From Bog-473 sp963804055 (GTDB lineage Bacteria > Actinomycetota > Acidimicrobiia > Acidimicrobiales > RAAP-2): a stretch of 64,000 nt of DNA. This document shows, piece after piece, positions 32,942-41,008 of the stretch. Under the pieces are notes generated by a model. The model made no database searches, was not told the DNA's origin, and worked only from the letters and a program-made list of their open reading frames with translations. The DNA is taken from contig CAWDOU010000003.1 of the NCBI GenBank assembly GCA_963804055.1, positions 395,287 through 459,286 of the forward strand, written 5' to 3'. Each line of letters starts with the position of its first letter. Position 1 is the first letter of the stretch. The translations under genes and the position numbers were made by a program.

Positions 32942-34364
32942 CCCCTCCGAAGCGCTCCCGCAGGGCCACCTCGGCCGCGGCGACGCCGCACATCCCGTGG
33001 ACGCCGCCCCCCGGCGGGGTCGAAGCCGAGCACAGGTACACACCCTCGACCGGCGTCCGGTAGGGATTCCAGCGCGCCACCGGCCGGAAGATCGTCTGGC
33101 GCAGTGTGGCCGCACCACCGTTGACGTCGCCTCCCAGCAGGTTCGGGTTGTGCGCTTCGGCCTCGTCGGCGGTGCGCACGCTCCGGGCCAGCACCAGGTC
33201 GCGGAAGCCCGGCGCAAATCTCTCGATCTGCGCCTCCATGCGCTCGCACATGTCCACGCTCGAGCCGTTCGGCACGTGGCAGTAGGCCCACAGCGTGTGC
33301 TTCCCCTCCGGAGCCCGCGTCGGGTCGACCACGCAGGGCTGGGCCACCAGGACGAACGGGTGCTCGGCGTGGCGCCCGGACCCTACCGTGGCCTCGCTGC
33401 GCGCCACCTCGTCGAACGTGCCACCCACATGGACGGTGACGGTGCGGCGGCAGGCCTCCGCCGTCCAGGGCACCGGGCCGTCGAGCGCCCAGTCCACCTT
33501 GCACGTGCCGGGGCCGGGCTTGAAGCGGGCCCAGGGCCGGGCGGCCCGGCGGGAGAGCTGCGCCCCGGCCAGGGCGATGAAGGCACGCGGTGAGGTGTCC
33601 AGGAGGACCGCCCGCGCCGGCGGGAGCTCGGCCAGCGAGGTCACCGGGCTGCCGGTGTGCACGACACCGCCCAGGCGCCGCAGCTCGCTGGCCAACCCTT
33701 GCGCGATGGCGGCACTGCCCCCGGCCACGACGGGCCAGCCGGCACCGTGGCCGAGCGCGGTGAGAAGGAGGGCGAAGGCGGAGGTGAGGGGCGCGTTCAG
33801 CGGCTCCATGGAGTGCGCCGCCGTGCCGGCCAGGAGGGCCCGCGCCGAATCGGTGCTGAAGCGCCGGGATGTGTGCTGCACCGACGGGGTGCCGACCAGC
33901 GCGAAGCGGGCCAGCGCCAGCGGGTCCCGCGGCACGCTGCGCATCGGCCCGAGGACGTAGGGCACGATGCGGTCGAGCCAGTCCACCAGCGGGCCCACCA
34001 GGTCTCGATAGGCGTCGGCGTCGCCGCCGAGATGGCCGGCGGTCTCGTCGACGTCCCGGTACAGCGCGGCGGCCCGGCCGTTCCCGAGCGGATGGGCGAA
34101 GGCGACGTCGGGCTGGCGGATGACGACGCCGAGGGCGGCCAGGTCGAGCGAGCGGAAGAACGGGGACGACACCAACGCCGGGTGCACCGCCGAGCACACG
34201 TCGTGCCGGAACCCGTCGAGGGTCAGGGCCTGGGTGCGGGTCCCGCCCCCGATGGTCGGCTCGCCCTCGAAGACCTCCACGCCGAGGCCCGCCCGGGCCA
34301 GGGTCAGCGCGGCGGCCAGGCCGTTGGGCCCCGAGCCGACCACGACGGCATCGGGGCGCTCCAT
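32931..34364 (-). CDS. FAD-dependent oxidoreductase, phytoene desaturase/PYROXD2-like
   Basis: 477 residues from ATG at 34364. The FAD site is at the very N-terminus: AVVVGSGPNGLAAALTLARAG followed by an acidic strand end (VEVFEGEPTIGGG). Downstream are GGSAAIAQGLASELRRLGG and the C-terminal FAD-contact region VYLCSASTPPGGGVHGMCG. The architecture matches CrtI/PYROXD2-type amine-oxidase-fold proteins. There are no carotenoid genes nearby, so a carotenoid role is unlikely here; the substrate is unknown. It is divergent from the EstB-like gene with 136 bp between starts. Confidence 0.85.
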   Translation of the reverse strand: MERPDAVVVGSGPNGLAAALTLARAGLGVEVFEGEPTIGGGTRTQALTLDGFRHDVCSAVHPALVSSPFFRSLDLAALGVVIRQPDVAFAHPLGNGRAAALYRDVDETAGHLGGDADAYRDLVGPLVDWLDRIVPYVLGPMRSVPRDPLALARFALVGTPSVQHTSRRFSTDSARALLAGTAAHSMEPLNAPLTSAFALLLTALGHGAGWPVVAGGSAAIAQGLASELRRLGGVVHTGSPVTSLAELPPARAVLLDTSPRAFIALAGAQLSRRAARPWARFKPGPGTCKVDWALDGPVPWTAEACRRTVTVHVGGTFDEVARSEATVGSGRHAEHPFVLVAQPCVVDPTRAPEGKHTLWAYCHVPNGSSVDMCERMEAQIERFAPGFRDLVLARSVRTADEAEAHNPNLLGGDVNGGAATLRQTIFRPVARWNPYRTPVEGVYLCSASTPPGGGVHGMCGVAAAEVALRERFGGVRR

Positions 34365-34440
34365 GCACCGACGTTACAGACCGCCGTCCCGCGGCCCGCG
34401 TTGGCGCGCCGGCCCCCGGGTCAATAGGTTGCGCACGCCG

Positions 34441-34459
34441 GCAGGTGACGCCCACCTGC
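34441..34459. promoter_or_regulatory. Inverted repeat before the EstB-like gene
   Basis: GCAGGTG-N5-CACCTGC is a perfect 7-bp inverted repeat 41 bp before ATG 34501, in the divergent gap with the oxidoreductase gene. It may be an operator or a leader hairpin. Confidence 0.3.
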
Positions 34460-34500
34460 GTCCATCCCGCCCGGCCCACGAACACGAGAAGGGGGTCCCC

Positions 34501-35637
34501 ATGGCAGAGGTGCACGGAACCTGCGAGCCGCGCTTCGAAGCGGTCCGCCGCACGTTGGCCGACCAGATCGACACCGGGGCCGACCTCGGCGCCTCCGTCG
34601 CCGTCTTCGTGCACGGAGAGCCCGTCGTCGACATCTGGGGCGGTTGGGCCGACGAGGAGAAGACGCGGCCGTGGGAGCGCGACACCATCACCAACGTGTG
34701 GTCGACCACCAAGACGATGACGTTCCTCGTCGCGCTCATGCTGGCCGACCGCAAGGAGCTCGACTTCCACGCGCCCGTCGCCACCTACTGGCCCGAGTTC
34801 GCCGCCAACGGCAAGGAGCACATCGAGGTGCGCCACGTCATGGGGCACACCGCGGGGCTGAGCGGCTGGGAGGAGCCGCTGAAGGCGGAGGACCTGGCCA
34901 ACTGGGAGCTCTGCGTCAGCGGGCTCGCCGCCCAGGCGCCGTGGTGGGAGCCGGGCACCGCATCGGGGTACCACGCGGTGACGCAGGGGTACCTCATCGG
35001 CGAGATCGTCCGCCGCATCACCGGCGAGAGCATCGGCGCCTGGTTCGCCCGCGAGGTGGCCAAGCCGCTCGATGCGGACTTCTTCATCGGCCTCCCGGCG
35101 AGCGAGGACCACCGCGTGTCCAACGTCATCCCGCCGCCGCCCATCGATCCGGCCTCCATGGAGGGTCAGGTCTCCGAGCTCATGCTCAAGACGTTCATGA
35201 ACCCGCCCATCGATGCCCGCAACGCGCACGAGGAGTGGTGGCGGCGCGCCGAGATCCCCGCCGCCAACGGCCAGGGCAATGCCCGCTCGGTCGCCGCCAT
35301 TCAGTCGATCATCGCCGGACGGGGTCAGGCCCGCGGCGTGCGCCTGCTCTCCGCCGAGGGCACCGACCCGATCTTCGAGGTGCAGGCCGAGGGCATCGAC
35401 AAGGTACTCGGCGTGCAGGAGCGCATGGGCATGGGCTACGGACTGAGCAACCCGCCCGAGATGCCGATCGGCCCGCACGCCTGCTACTGGGGCGGGTACG
35501 GCGGCTCGGTCATCGTCATGGATCAGGACGCGGAGCTCACCGCGTGTTACGTCATGAACCGCATGGAGTCGGGCCTCGCAGGCGATCTGCGCGGCACCAA
35601 CATCATCGCCGCCGCCGTCGAGGGTCTCGCCTCTTAG
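34501..35637 (+). CDS. Serine hydrolase of the class C beta-lactamase fold (EstB-like)
   Basis: 378 residues from ATG at 34501 with GAAGGGGG upstream. The catalytic S-x-x-K is VWSTTK (Ser 68, Lys 71); the second motif reads SGYHAVTQG, where the Tyr takes the base role as in EstB-type esterases; HACYWGGYGGS is near the C-terminus. There is no signal peptide, so it is cytoplasmic and more likely an esterase or amidase than a beta-lactamase. Its stop overlaps the convergent RidA-like gene by 4 bp. Confidence 0.87.
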   Translation: MAEVHGTCEPRFEAVRRTLADQIDTGADLGASVAVFVHGEPVVDIWGGWADEEKTRPWERDTITNVWSTTKTMTFLVALMLADRKELDFHAPVATYWPEFAANGKEHIEVRHVMGHTAGLSGWEEPLKAEDLANWELCVSGLAAQAPWWEPGTASGYHAVTQGYLIGEIVRRITGESIGAWFAREVAKPLDADFFIGLPASEDHRVSNVIPPPPIDPASMEGQVSELMLKTFMNPPIDARNAHEEWWRRAEIPAANGQGNARSVAAIQSIIAGRGQARGVRLLSAEGTDPIFEVQAEGIDKVLGVQERMGMGYGLSNPPEMPIGPHACYWGGYGGSVIVMDQDAELTACYVMNRMESGLAGDLRGTNIIAAAVEGLAS

Positions 35638-36017
35638 GGTACGACCGCCTCGGCTTCGATCTCCACCTTCCAGGCGGGGTCGAGCAATCCCGCCACGACG
35701 ACCATCGTCGCCGCGGGGCGCACGTGGCCGAGGATCTCGCCGTGCACGGCGCCGACCGCGTCGCCGTCGGCGGCCGACGTGATGTACATGCGGGTCCGCA
35801 CGACGTCGTCGAGCGACGCGCCGGCCTCGGCCAGTGCCGCCTCGATGATGGCGAAGCAACGCCGCGCCTGCGCTCCCGGATCGTCGGGGCAGAGGCCGGC
35901 CGGCATGACCGGGCCGGTTCCCGAGACGATGACGCGGTCCCCCACGCGGAGCGCCCGGCTGAAGCCGATGGTGGGCTCGAACGGTGAGCCCGAGGCGATG
36001 TACCGGCGCTCGGCCAT
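35634..36017 (-). CDS. RidA (YjgF/UK114)-family protein
   Basis: 127 residues from ATG at 36017; an earlier in-frame ATG nine bases upstream is possible. It has the RidA pattern VGDRVIVSGTGPV, QARRCFAIIEAALAEAGASLDDVVRTRMYIT and VEIEAEAVVP at the end. The RidA arginine is present in VVRTRMYIT. Classical RidA proteins hydrolyse reactive enamines/imines from PLP enzymes; subfamilies vary. No PLP enzyme is nearby. It is divergent from the L,D-transpeptidase gene with 73 bp between starts. Confidence 0.85.
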   Translation of the reverse strand: MAERRYIASGSPFEPTIGFSRALRVGDRVIVSGTGPVMPAGLCPDDPGAQARRCFAIIEAALAEAGASLDDVVRTRMYITSAADGDAVGAVHGEILGHVRPAATMVVVAGLLDPAWKVEIEAEAVVP

Positions 36018-36090
36018 GCCCGGCATCCTCCCACCCCCGCTGACCCCGGCCGTGCAACGGCCGGTACGCTTGCCCCGAATCGGAGGTGGG

Positions 36091-36897
36091 ATGGGTCTGG
36101 GTCGGCGGCGGGTCGTGGTCCTGGCGGGATCAGGGGCGATGGCGCTGGGCATCGCCGCGCTCGTCGTCGCGGCCGTCGGCGTCTTCTCGGGGACCCCGGC
36201 GGCGCCGACGAGCACGCACCACGCAGCGTTGGCGGTCCCTTCGACGACCACCACGACGACGACTGCGCCGCCCGCGCCGGCCGGGCCGCCGGCCAGCACG
36301 CTGGTGGCCACCACGAACGGCGCGATCCCCGGCTACGCCTCCCCCGAGTCCGCCGCGCCGTCCATGACCGTCCCCGGATCGTGGTACGGGTACCCCTCCA
36401 AGCTGCCCGTCATCACGAGCGAGCCCGGGTGGCTCTACGTGCGCCTGGCCCAGCGCCCCAACGGCTCGACGATCTGGGTGCGCCAGAGCGACGTCACGCT
36501 CTCGACCACGACGTACGCCATCGTCGTCAACCTCACGACGATGCACCTGCAGGTCTACGACAACGGCGAGCAGCTGTACGACTTCCCCGCCGGCATCGGC
36601 GCGCCCGACGACCCCACGCCCCCCGGGCAGTACTTCGTGCCGATGCAGTACCCCTCGCCCGGCCCCGGCTACGGCCCCTTCGTGCTCGTCACCTCGGACC
36701 ATTCCGACACCATCACCGACTGGGAGGACACCGGCGACGCGGTCATCGGGATCCATGGGCCGATCACCTCGTACGACGACTCGCTGATCGGGACGACGGG
36801 CGCCGCCATTTCGCACGGGTGCATCCGGCTGCACGACGCCGACTTGGCCGAGCTGTCGGTGATCCCGGCCGGGACGCCCATCGACATCGTCAGCTGA
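36091..36897 (+). CDS. Secreted L,D-transpeptidase (YkuD domain)
   Basis: 268 residues from ATG at 36091, with GGAGG 4 bases upstream. An N-terminal export/anchor helix (about residues 8-33) is followed by a Thr/Pro/Ala linker that includes seven Thr in a row. The YkuD domain has VIGIHGP and SHGCIRLHDAD with the catalytic Cys at about 244. Such enzymes make 3-3 crosslinks in peptidoglycan or attach proteins to it, outside the membrane. The short SH3-like stretch before it (SEPGWLYVRLAQRP) may bind the wall. Confidence 0.9.
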   Translation: MGLGRRRVVVLAGSGAMALGIAALVVAAVGVFSGTPAAPTSTHHAALAVPSTTTTTTTAPPAPAGPPASTLVATTNGAIPGYASPESAAPSMTVPGSWYGYPSKLPVITSEPGWLYVRLAQRPNGSTIWVRQSDVTLSTTTYAIVVNLTTMHLQVYDNGEQLYDFPAGIGAPDDPTPPGQYFVPMQYPSPGPGYGPFVLVTSDHSDTITDWEDTGDAVIGIHGPITSYDDSLIGTTGAAISHGCIRLHDADLAELSVIPAGTPIDIVS

Positions 36898-36999
36898 CCC
36901 TGTTCCGCAGGGCCCGGAGCATAAATGGCGGCTGCCCTGTCACACCTCGTCGCCGGAGCGGGCCTCCTGTGTCGACACGAGGGCCCGGGGGGAAGAGTG

Positions 37000-37083
37000 A
37001 TGGCAGCGATGGAGGACGGTGGCTTCGAAGCGCTCCTCGCCGATCGCCCGCGCGAGCTCGACCCGACCATCCTCGGCGCCTGA
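37000..37083 (+). CDS. Possible 27-residue small ORF
   Basis: ATG at 37000 follows GGGGGGAAG at a suitable distance and opens MAAMEDGGFEALLADRPREL and seven more residues to TGA at 37081. It lies in the 189-bp gap after the transpeptidase and ends 3 bp before the convergent hydrolase stop. No homology is recognised. It may be a remnant or a chance frame; the rest of the gap shows nothing else. Confidence 0.25.
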   Translation: MAAMEDGGFEALLADRPRELDPTILGA

Positions 37084-37086
37084 GCG

Positions 37087-37977
37087 TCAGACCCCGAGGT
37101 CGTCGAGATAGTCGCGGGCCCGGGCGAATGCCGCGGCCGCCTCGGGAACGCCGGCGCTGACCAGCCCCTGCCAGCCGTGCACCATGCCCGGCCACGACTC
37201 CGCCGCCACGGCCACCCCGGCCGCGGCCGCGGCGCGGGCCAGGGCCTCGGTCCCGTGCCGGAGGGTGTCGTGCTCCCCCGACGGGAGGTAGAGCGCGGGA
37301 AGGCCCGCCAGATCGGCGTGCGCGGGAGACAGGGCGGGGTCCGCGAGCGGCACCTGACCCGCCGCGTAGTCGCGCCCGCGGTGGCGGACCCAGTCCGCCG
37401 TGAGGAACGGGTCATCGCCGTCGACTCCGACGGGATCGGGCACCGAGACGTCGAACCAGCCCGAGATGGAGAGGAAGCAGGCCGGCAGCGCCACGCCCTC
37501 GTCGCGCGCCAGCAGGAGCGCGCCCAAACCCAGCAGCCCGCCGCACGAGTCGCCGCTGACCACCAGGTGCGCCGGGTCGACGTCGCCGTCCAGCAGCCCG
37601 CGGTAGGCGGCGAGGCAATCTTCGTGCGCGGCGGGAAAGGCGTGCTCGGGGGCCAGCCGGTAGTCCGGCATGACGACGCGCGCCTGGAGCTGTTCGGCCA
37701 GCAGGGCGCCGTAGAAGTGATAGTCGTCGAGCGGGCACGAGACGAACCCGCCGCCGTGGCAGTGGAACACGACACGGTCGCGCCGCGGCTGGCGCGTGTC
37801 GTCGTACCACGCGCAGCGCACGCCGGCGAGCGCCACCTCTGTCACCGTGACATGGGCCGGCACCGGGTGCCCGTGGAAGGGCGCCAGCATCGCCCGCACG
37901 GCCCGGTAGTCCGCGTCGGGGTCGGCAAAGTCCGGCGGGACGAGGGCCAGGATGTCGGCGAGCTGGCGGCTGGGCAC
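37087..37977 (-). CDS. HSL-family alpha/beta hydrolase (esterase)
   Basis: 296 residues from GTG at 37977, 8 bp after the stop of the monooxygenase gene. It has the oxyanion motif FHCHGGGFV, MPDYRLAPEHAFPAA, the nucleophile GDSCGG and the catalytic His in GMVHGW; the Asp/Glu is in the LPSGEHDTL stretch. This is the hormone-sensitive-lipase (family IV) pattern. Directly behind a Baeyer-Villiger monooxygenase it is well placed to hydrolyse the ester product, as in acetophenone or cyclic ketone degradation. Confidence 0.88.
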   Translation of the reverse strand: MPSRQLADILALVPPDFADPDADYRAVRAMLAPFHGHPVPAHVTVTEVALAGVRCAWYDDTRQPRRDRVVFHCHGGGFVSCPLDDYHFYGALLAEQLQARVVMPDYRLAPEHAFPAAHEDCLAAYRGLLDGDVDPAHLVVSGDSCGGLLGLGALLLARDEGVALPACFLSISGWFDVSVPDPVGVDGDDPFLTADWVRHRGRDYAAGQVPLADPALSPAHADLAGLPALYLPSGEHDTLRHGTEALARAAAAAGVAVAAESWPGMVHGWQGLVSAGVPEAAAAFARARDYLDDLGV

Positions 37978-37985
37978 CGTCGGCC

Positions 37986-39887
37986 TCAGTCCAACTCGTA
38001 GTCGGCCAGGTCGGGATCCCTGGTGCGGGCCCAGTACGTGTGCAGATCGAAGGGCCAGTTCTGCGTCACGCGCCCGCGCGGGTTGCGGTACCAGGTCGGG
38101 ACGTCCGCCACGCCCCACACCATCAGCGCGTTGCCCTCCTCCATTTCGCGGCCGTACCGCTCGTGCACCTGGCGGCGCACGGTCATGGTCCGGTGGCCGT
38201 CCCGCAGCAACCGCCCGATCGCCTCCACCGCGTAGCGCACCTGGCACTCGACCATGATCAGGATGCTGCCGTTGATGACCAGGTTCGTGTTCGGCCCGTA
38301 GAGCATGAAGAAGTTCGGAAACCCCGGCACCGTCATGCCGAGGTAGGCCTGGGCGTCCCCGCCCCACTCCTCGCTGAGCTCGACCCCACCGGCGCCGAAG
38401 ACCCGCATGGGCGCCACGAAGTCCGAGGCGCTGAACCCGGTCCCGTAGATGATCACGTCGGCCGGGCGTTCCTCCCCGTCCCGTGTGCGCACACCATGGG
38501 CGGTGACCTCGGCGATCGGCGTCGTGACGAGGTCGACGTCGGGGCGGCTGAGGGCCGCCGCCCAGCGCCCGTCATCGCGCAGCGCCCGCTTGGCGAAGGG
38601 AGGGAAGTGCGGGACCATCTTCTCGAAGAGCGCGTCGTCCGCCACCTGCCCCCGCAGCACATTGAGCAGCATGGAGCGCACGAAGTCGTTCCCGGCACTC
38701 ACCGCCTCGGTGTGCTCGTCCCATTCGGGGTCGACCCGGGCGGCCACCAGGAGCCCTTCGTGCATCAGCCAGAACTGCCAGAGCCTGTCCCAGCGCCCGT
38801 AGATCGGCAGGAGCCGCAGCAGGTCGTGGAACTCGGGCGGGAACGGGTCGCCATAGTTGTCCGTCGGGAGCAGCCAGGGCGGCGTGCGTTGGTAGACGTC
38901 GAGGTGGCCCACCTGCTCCGCCAGGTGCGGGACGAACTGGGCCGCACTGGCCCCGGTCCCGATGACGGCGACGCGCCGTCCCGCCAGCTCCACCGCGTCG
39001 TCCCATGCCGCCGAGTGGAAGGACGGTCCGGCGAAGCGATCCTGTCCCGCGATGGTCGGGAAGGACGGCCGATTGAGCTGGCCCACGGCGCAGACGATGC
39101 CGTCGAAGACCTCGGTCTCCTCGTCCTCGGGGCCGACCTGCACCGTGAGCGCCCAGGTCCGGTCGCTGTCGTCGAACCGGGCCTCGGTCACCTCGGCGCC
39201 GAAGTGGATGCACTCCACCAGACCCAGGTCCTTGGTCATCGCCTGCAGGTAGGCCAGCAGATCGGGCTGGGCCGAGAAGCGCGAGACCCAGTCGTTGGTC
39301 TGGGCGAAGGAGAAGCTGTAGAGCTGATTGGGGACGTCGACGCGGCAGCCCGGATACACGTTCTCGAGCCAGGTGCCGCCCACGTCGCTGTTCTTCTCGA
39401 ACACGGTGACCGCGACGCCGGCCTGGCGCAGTCGGTGTGCCGCCGCCAGGCCGGAGGCGCCTGCCCCGATCACGGCACAGCGGAACGCGGCGCCGATTTC
39501 GCCGAGATGCCACGTGGGCGCACGCGGGTCGGTTCCCGGGAGGGCGAGCTCTTCGGTGAGGAAGCCGTCCCAGTGCTCGGCCACGCCCGCGCCGGCCAGG
39601 AATCCGTAGATGCGCCGCCGTTCCCCGGGTGTCAGCACATGGTCGGGCCGGCCCGCCGCGAGATGGTCCGCCAGCGCGGCGCCGGCCAGCGCCCGTGCCG
39701 CCGCCTCCTGCTCGGCAGCGAGGCCACGGCCGGGGACGAGCAGCTGGGCCTGGTCCGGCGCGAACTCCTCCCGGAGCAGCGACAGGTCTCCCGTCCGGTG
39801 CGCCACGGCGCACAGGAGGGGGTGGACGTCCGCCACCGCGCAGGCGGCCTGCAGGAGCGCATCGTCAACCCCACCCGTTCGTGACAC
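37986..39887 (-). CDS. Baeyer-Villiger monooxygenase with N-terminal extension (HapE-like)
   Basis: 633 residues from GTG at 39887. The first 135 residues are a helical extension like that of 4-hydroxyacetophenone monooxygenase. The FAD site is VIGAGASGLAAAHRLR (about 140), followed by GGTWLENVYPGCRVD. The BVMO fingerprint is FAGPSFHSAAWDD (a Pro-to-Asp change at the end), then the NADPH site VIGTGASAAQFVPHLA. The enzyme should insert oxygen into a ketone with NADPH and O2. Esterase downstream and SDR upstream form one leftward operon. The ketone is not known. Confidence 0.92.
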   Translation of the reverse strand: MSRTGGVDDALLQAACAVADVHPLLCAVAHRTGDLSLLREEFAPDQAQLLVPGRGLAAEQEAAARALAGAALADHLAAGRPDHVLTPGERRRIYGFLAGAGVAEHWDGFLTEELALPGTDPRAPTWHLGEIGAAFRCAVIGAGASGLAAAHRLRQAGVAVTVFEKNSDVGGTWLENVYPGCRVDVPNQLYSFSFAQTNDWVSRFSAQPDLLAYLQAMTKDLGLVECIHFGAEVTEARFDDSDRTWALTVQVGPEDEETEVFDGIVCAVGQLNRPSFPTIAGQDRFAGPSFHSAAWDDAVELAGRRVAVIGTGASAAQFVPHLAEQVGHLDVYQRTPPWLLPTDNYGDPFPPEFHDLLRLLPIYGRWDRLWQFWLMHEGLLVAARVDPEWDEHTEAVSAGNDFVRSMLLNVLRGQVADDALFEKMVPHFPPFAKRALRDDGRWAAALSRPDVDLVTTPIAEVTAHGVRTRDGEERPADVIIYGTGFSASDFVAPMRVFGAGGVELSEEWGGDAQAYLGMTVPGFPNFFMLYGPNTNLVINGSILIMVECQVRYAVEAIGRLLRDGHRTMTVRRQVHERYGREMEEGNALMVWGVADVPTWYRNPRGRVTQNWPFDLHTYWARTRDPDLADYELD

Positions 39888-39924
39888 CGGGAACGAGCCT
39901 ACGCAGGCGCGTCCGGCCGGGTGA

Positions 39925-40827
39925 TCAGCGGCCCATGTGCTTGCCGAGCTCGGCGATCTGGCTGTTCACCTCGACCGTCCGCGGCAGCTTGTCCATGGCG
40001 GTCGCCAGGGTCTCGGCGGTCCAGCGGTCGTCGGTGTCCACCGAGTCGGCGATCGACCAGCCGGCGTAGATCCCCACCGATCCGCCGTAGACGCTGAACA
40101 CCTGGCCGTTGAAGGGGCAGGTGGCCGACGCCAGCACGGCGACCAACGGCGACACGTTCTCGGGATCGAACAGGTGCTGCTGCATCGATTCGCCCATTCC
40201 GGGCGTCTGCATCGTGAGCCGCGTCCGCGCCACCGGAGCGATGCAGTTGGCCCGGACGCCGTAGCGGTTCAGCTCCATGGCGTTGACGACGGTCATGGCG
40301 GCGATGCCCGCCTTGGCCGCCGAGTAGTTGGTCTGGCCGACGTTGCCGTGCAGCCCCGCACCGGAGCTGGTGTTGACGATGGCGCGGTCGGTGACGGTGC
40401 CCGCCTTGGCCGCATCGCGCCACACCCCGGCCGCGTGCCGGGTCAGGTTGAACGTCCCCTTCAGGTGCACGGCGATCACGTCGTCGAATTCCTGCTCGCT
40501 CATCGACACGAGCATGCGGTCGCGCAGGATGCCCGCGTTGTTGACCACGACGTGCAGATCACCGAACGTCGACACCGCCTGGTCGACCATCGCCTTGGCA
40601 CCGTCGAAGGAGCTGACGCTGTCGGTGTTGGCGACCGCCTGCCCGCCGGCGGCGGTGATCTCGTCGACCACCGACTGTGCCGCCGAGACGTCAGCGCCGG
40701 AGCCGTCGACCGCGCCACCCAGGTCGTTGACGACCACCTTGGCCCCGAGGGAGGCGAAGAGGAGGGCGTGCTCACGCCCGATGCCCCGTCCCGCTCCGGT
40801 GATGATGGCCACTCTGTCCTGCAACAT
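39925..40827 (-). CDS. SDR dehydrogenase, MFE-2/hydroxyacyl-CoA dehydrogenase-like
   Basis: 300 residues from ATG at 40827. It has VAIITGAGRGIGREHALLFA, VVVNDLGGAVDGSG (adenine-ribose contact), VVVNNAGILRDRML and the catalytic NTSSGAGLHGNVGQTNYSAA followed by Lys. The NDLGG form is typical of the peroxisomal-type (3R)-hydroxyacyl-CoA dehydrogenases and related steroid dehydrogenases. It is the first gene of the operon with the monooxygenase (37-bp gap) and esterase. It may oxidise an alcohol to the ketone used by the monooxygenase; that is inference. Confidence 0.87.
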   Translation of the reverse strand: MLQDRVAIITGAGRGIGREHALLFASLGAKVVVNDLGGAVDGSGADVSAAQSVVDEITAAGGQAVANTDSVSSFDGAKAMVDQAVSTFGDLHVVVNNAGILRDRMLVSMSEQEFDDVIAVHLKGTFNLTRHAAGVWRDAAKAGTVTDRAIVNTSSGAGLHGNVGQTNYSAAKAGIAAMTVVNAMELNRYGVRANCIAPVARTRLTMQTPGMGESMQQHLFDPENVSPLVAVLASATCPFNGQVFSVYGGSVGIYAGWSIADSVDTDDRWTAETLATAMDKLPRTVEVNSQIAELGKHMGR

Positions 40828-40854
40828 GGTCCGGTCGTCCTCTCGCGCTCGTCG

Positions 40855-40884
40855 CGGACCGCCCGCCAGGGGGGCGGTGGTCCG
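40855..40884 (-). terminator. G/C-rich hairpin after the sigma-factor gene
   Basis: CGGACC (40855-40860) pairs with GGTCCG (40879-40884), and GCCC (40861-40864) with GGGC (40872-40875), leaving a small bulge. It lies between the stop of the ECF sigma gene and the SDR start, both leftward. A terminator separating the two units is likely; no T-run follows. Confidence 0.4.
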
Positions 40885-40974
40885 GGCGAGACGATTGCAA
40901 CGGCCTGTCCGCCTGTCAAACCGGCGCGCCACGCGGCGCGCTTCGGGCAGTCGGTGCGTGCCTGTGGCTGGCCC

Positions 40975-41006
40975 GCTGCCGCGCTGCCGCGCTGCCGCGC
41001 TGCCGG
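40975..41006. repeat. Octamer tandem repeat GCTGCCGC, four units
   Basis: Four consecutive 8-bp units (the last ends GG instead of GC) lie 2 bp from the stop of the sigma-factor gene. It is a simple microsatellite-like tract and may vary in copy number. Confidence 0.8.
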
Positions 41007-41008
41007 CG

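Noticed and set aside
32931..34364. Carotenoid biosynthesis gene (phytoene desaturase)
   Set aside because: The fold matches, but no phytoene synthase or cyclase is present in the window, and the sequence is closer to PYROXD2-like oxidoreductases.
32833..36057. 1074-codon leftward open frame
   Set aside because: It overlaps the oxidoreductase, EstB-like and RidA genes in other frames and has no recognisable domain. It is a composition artefact.
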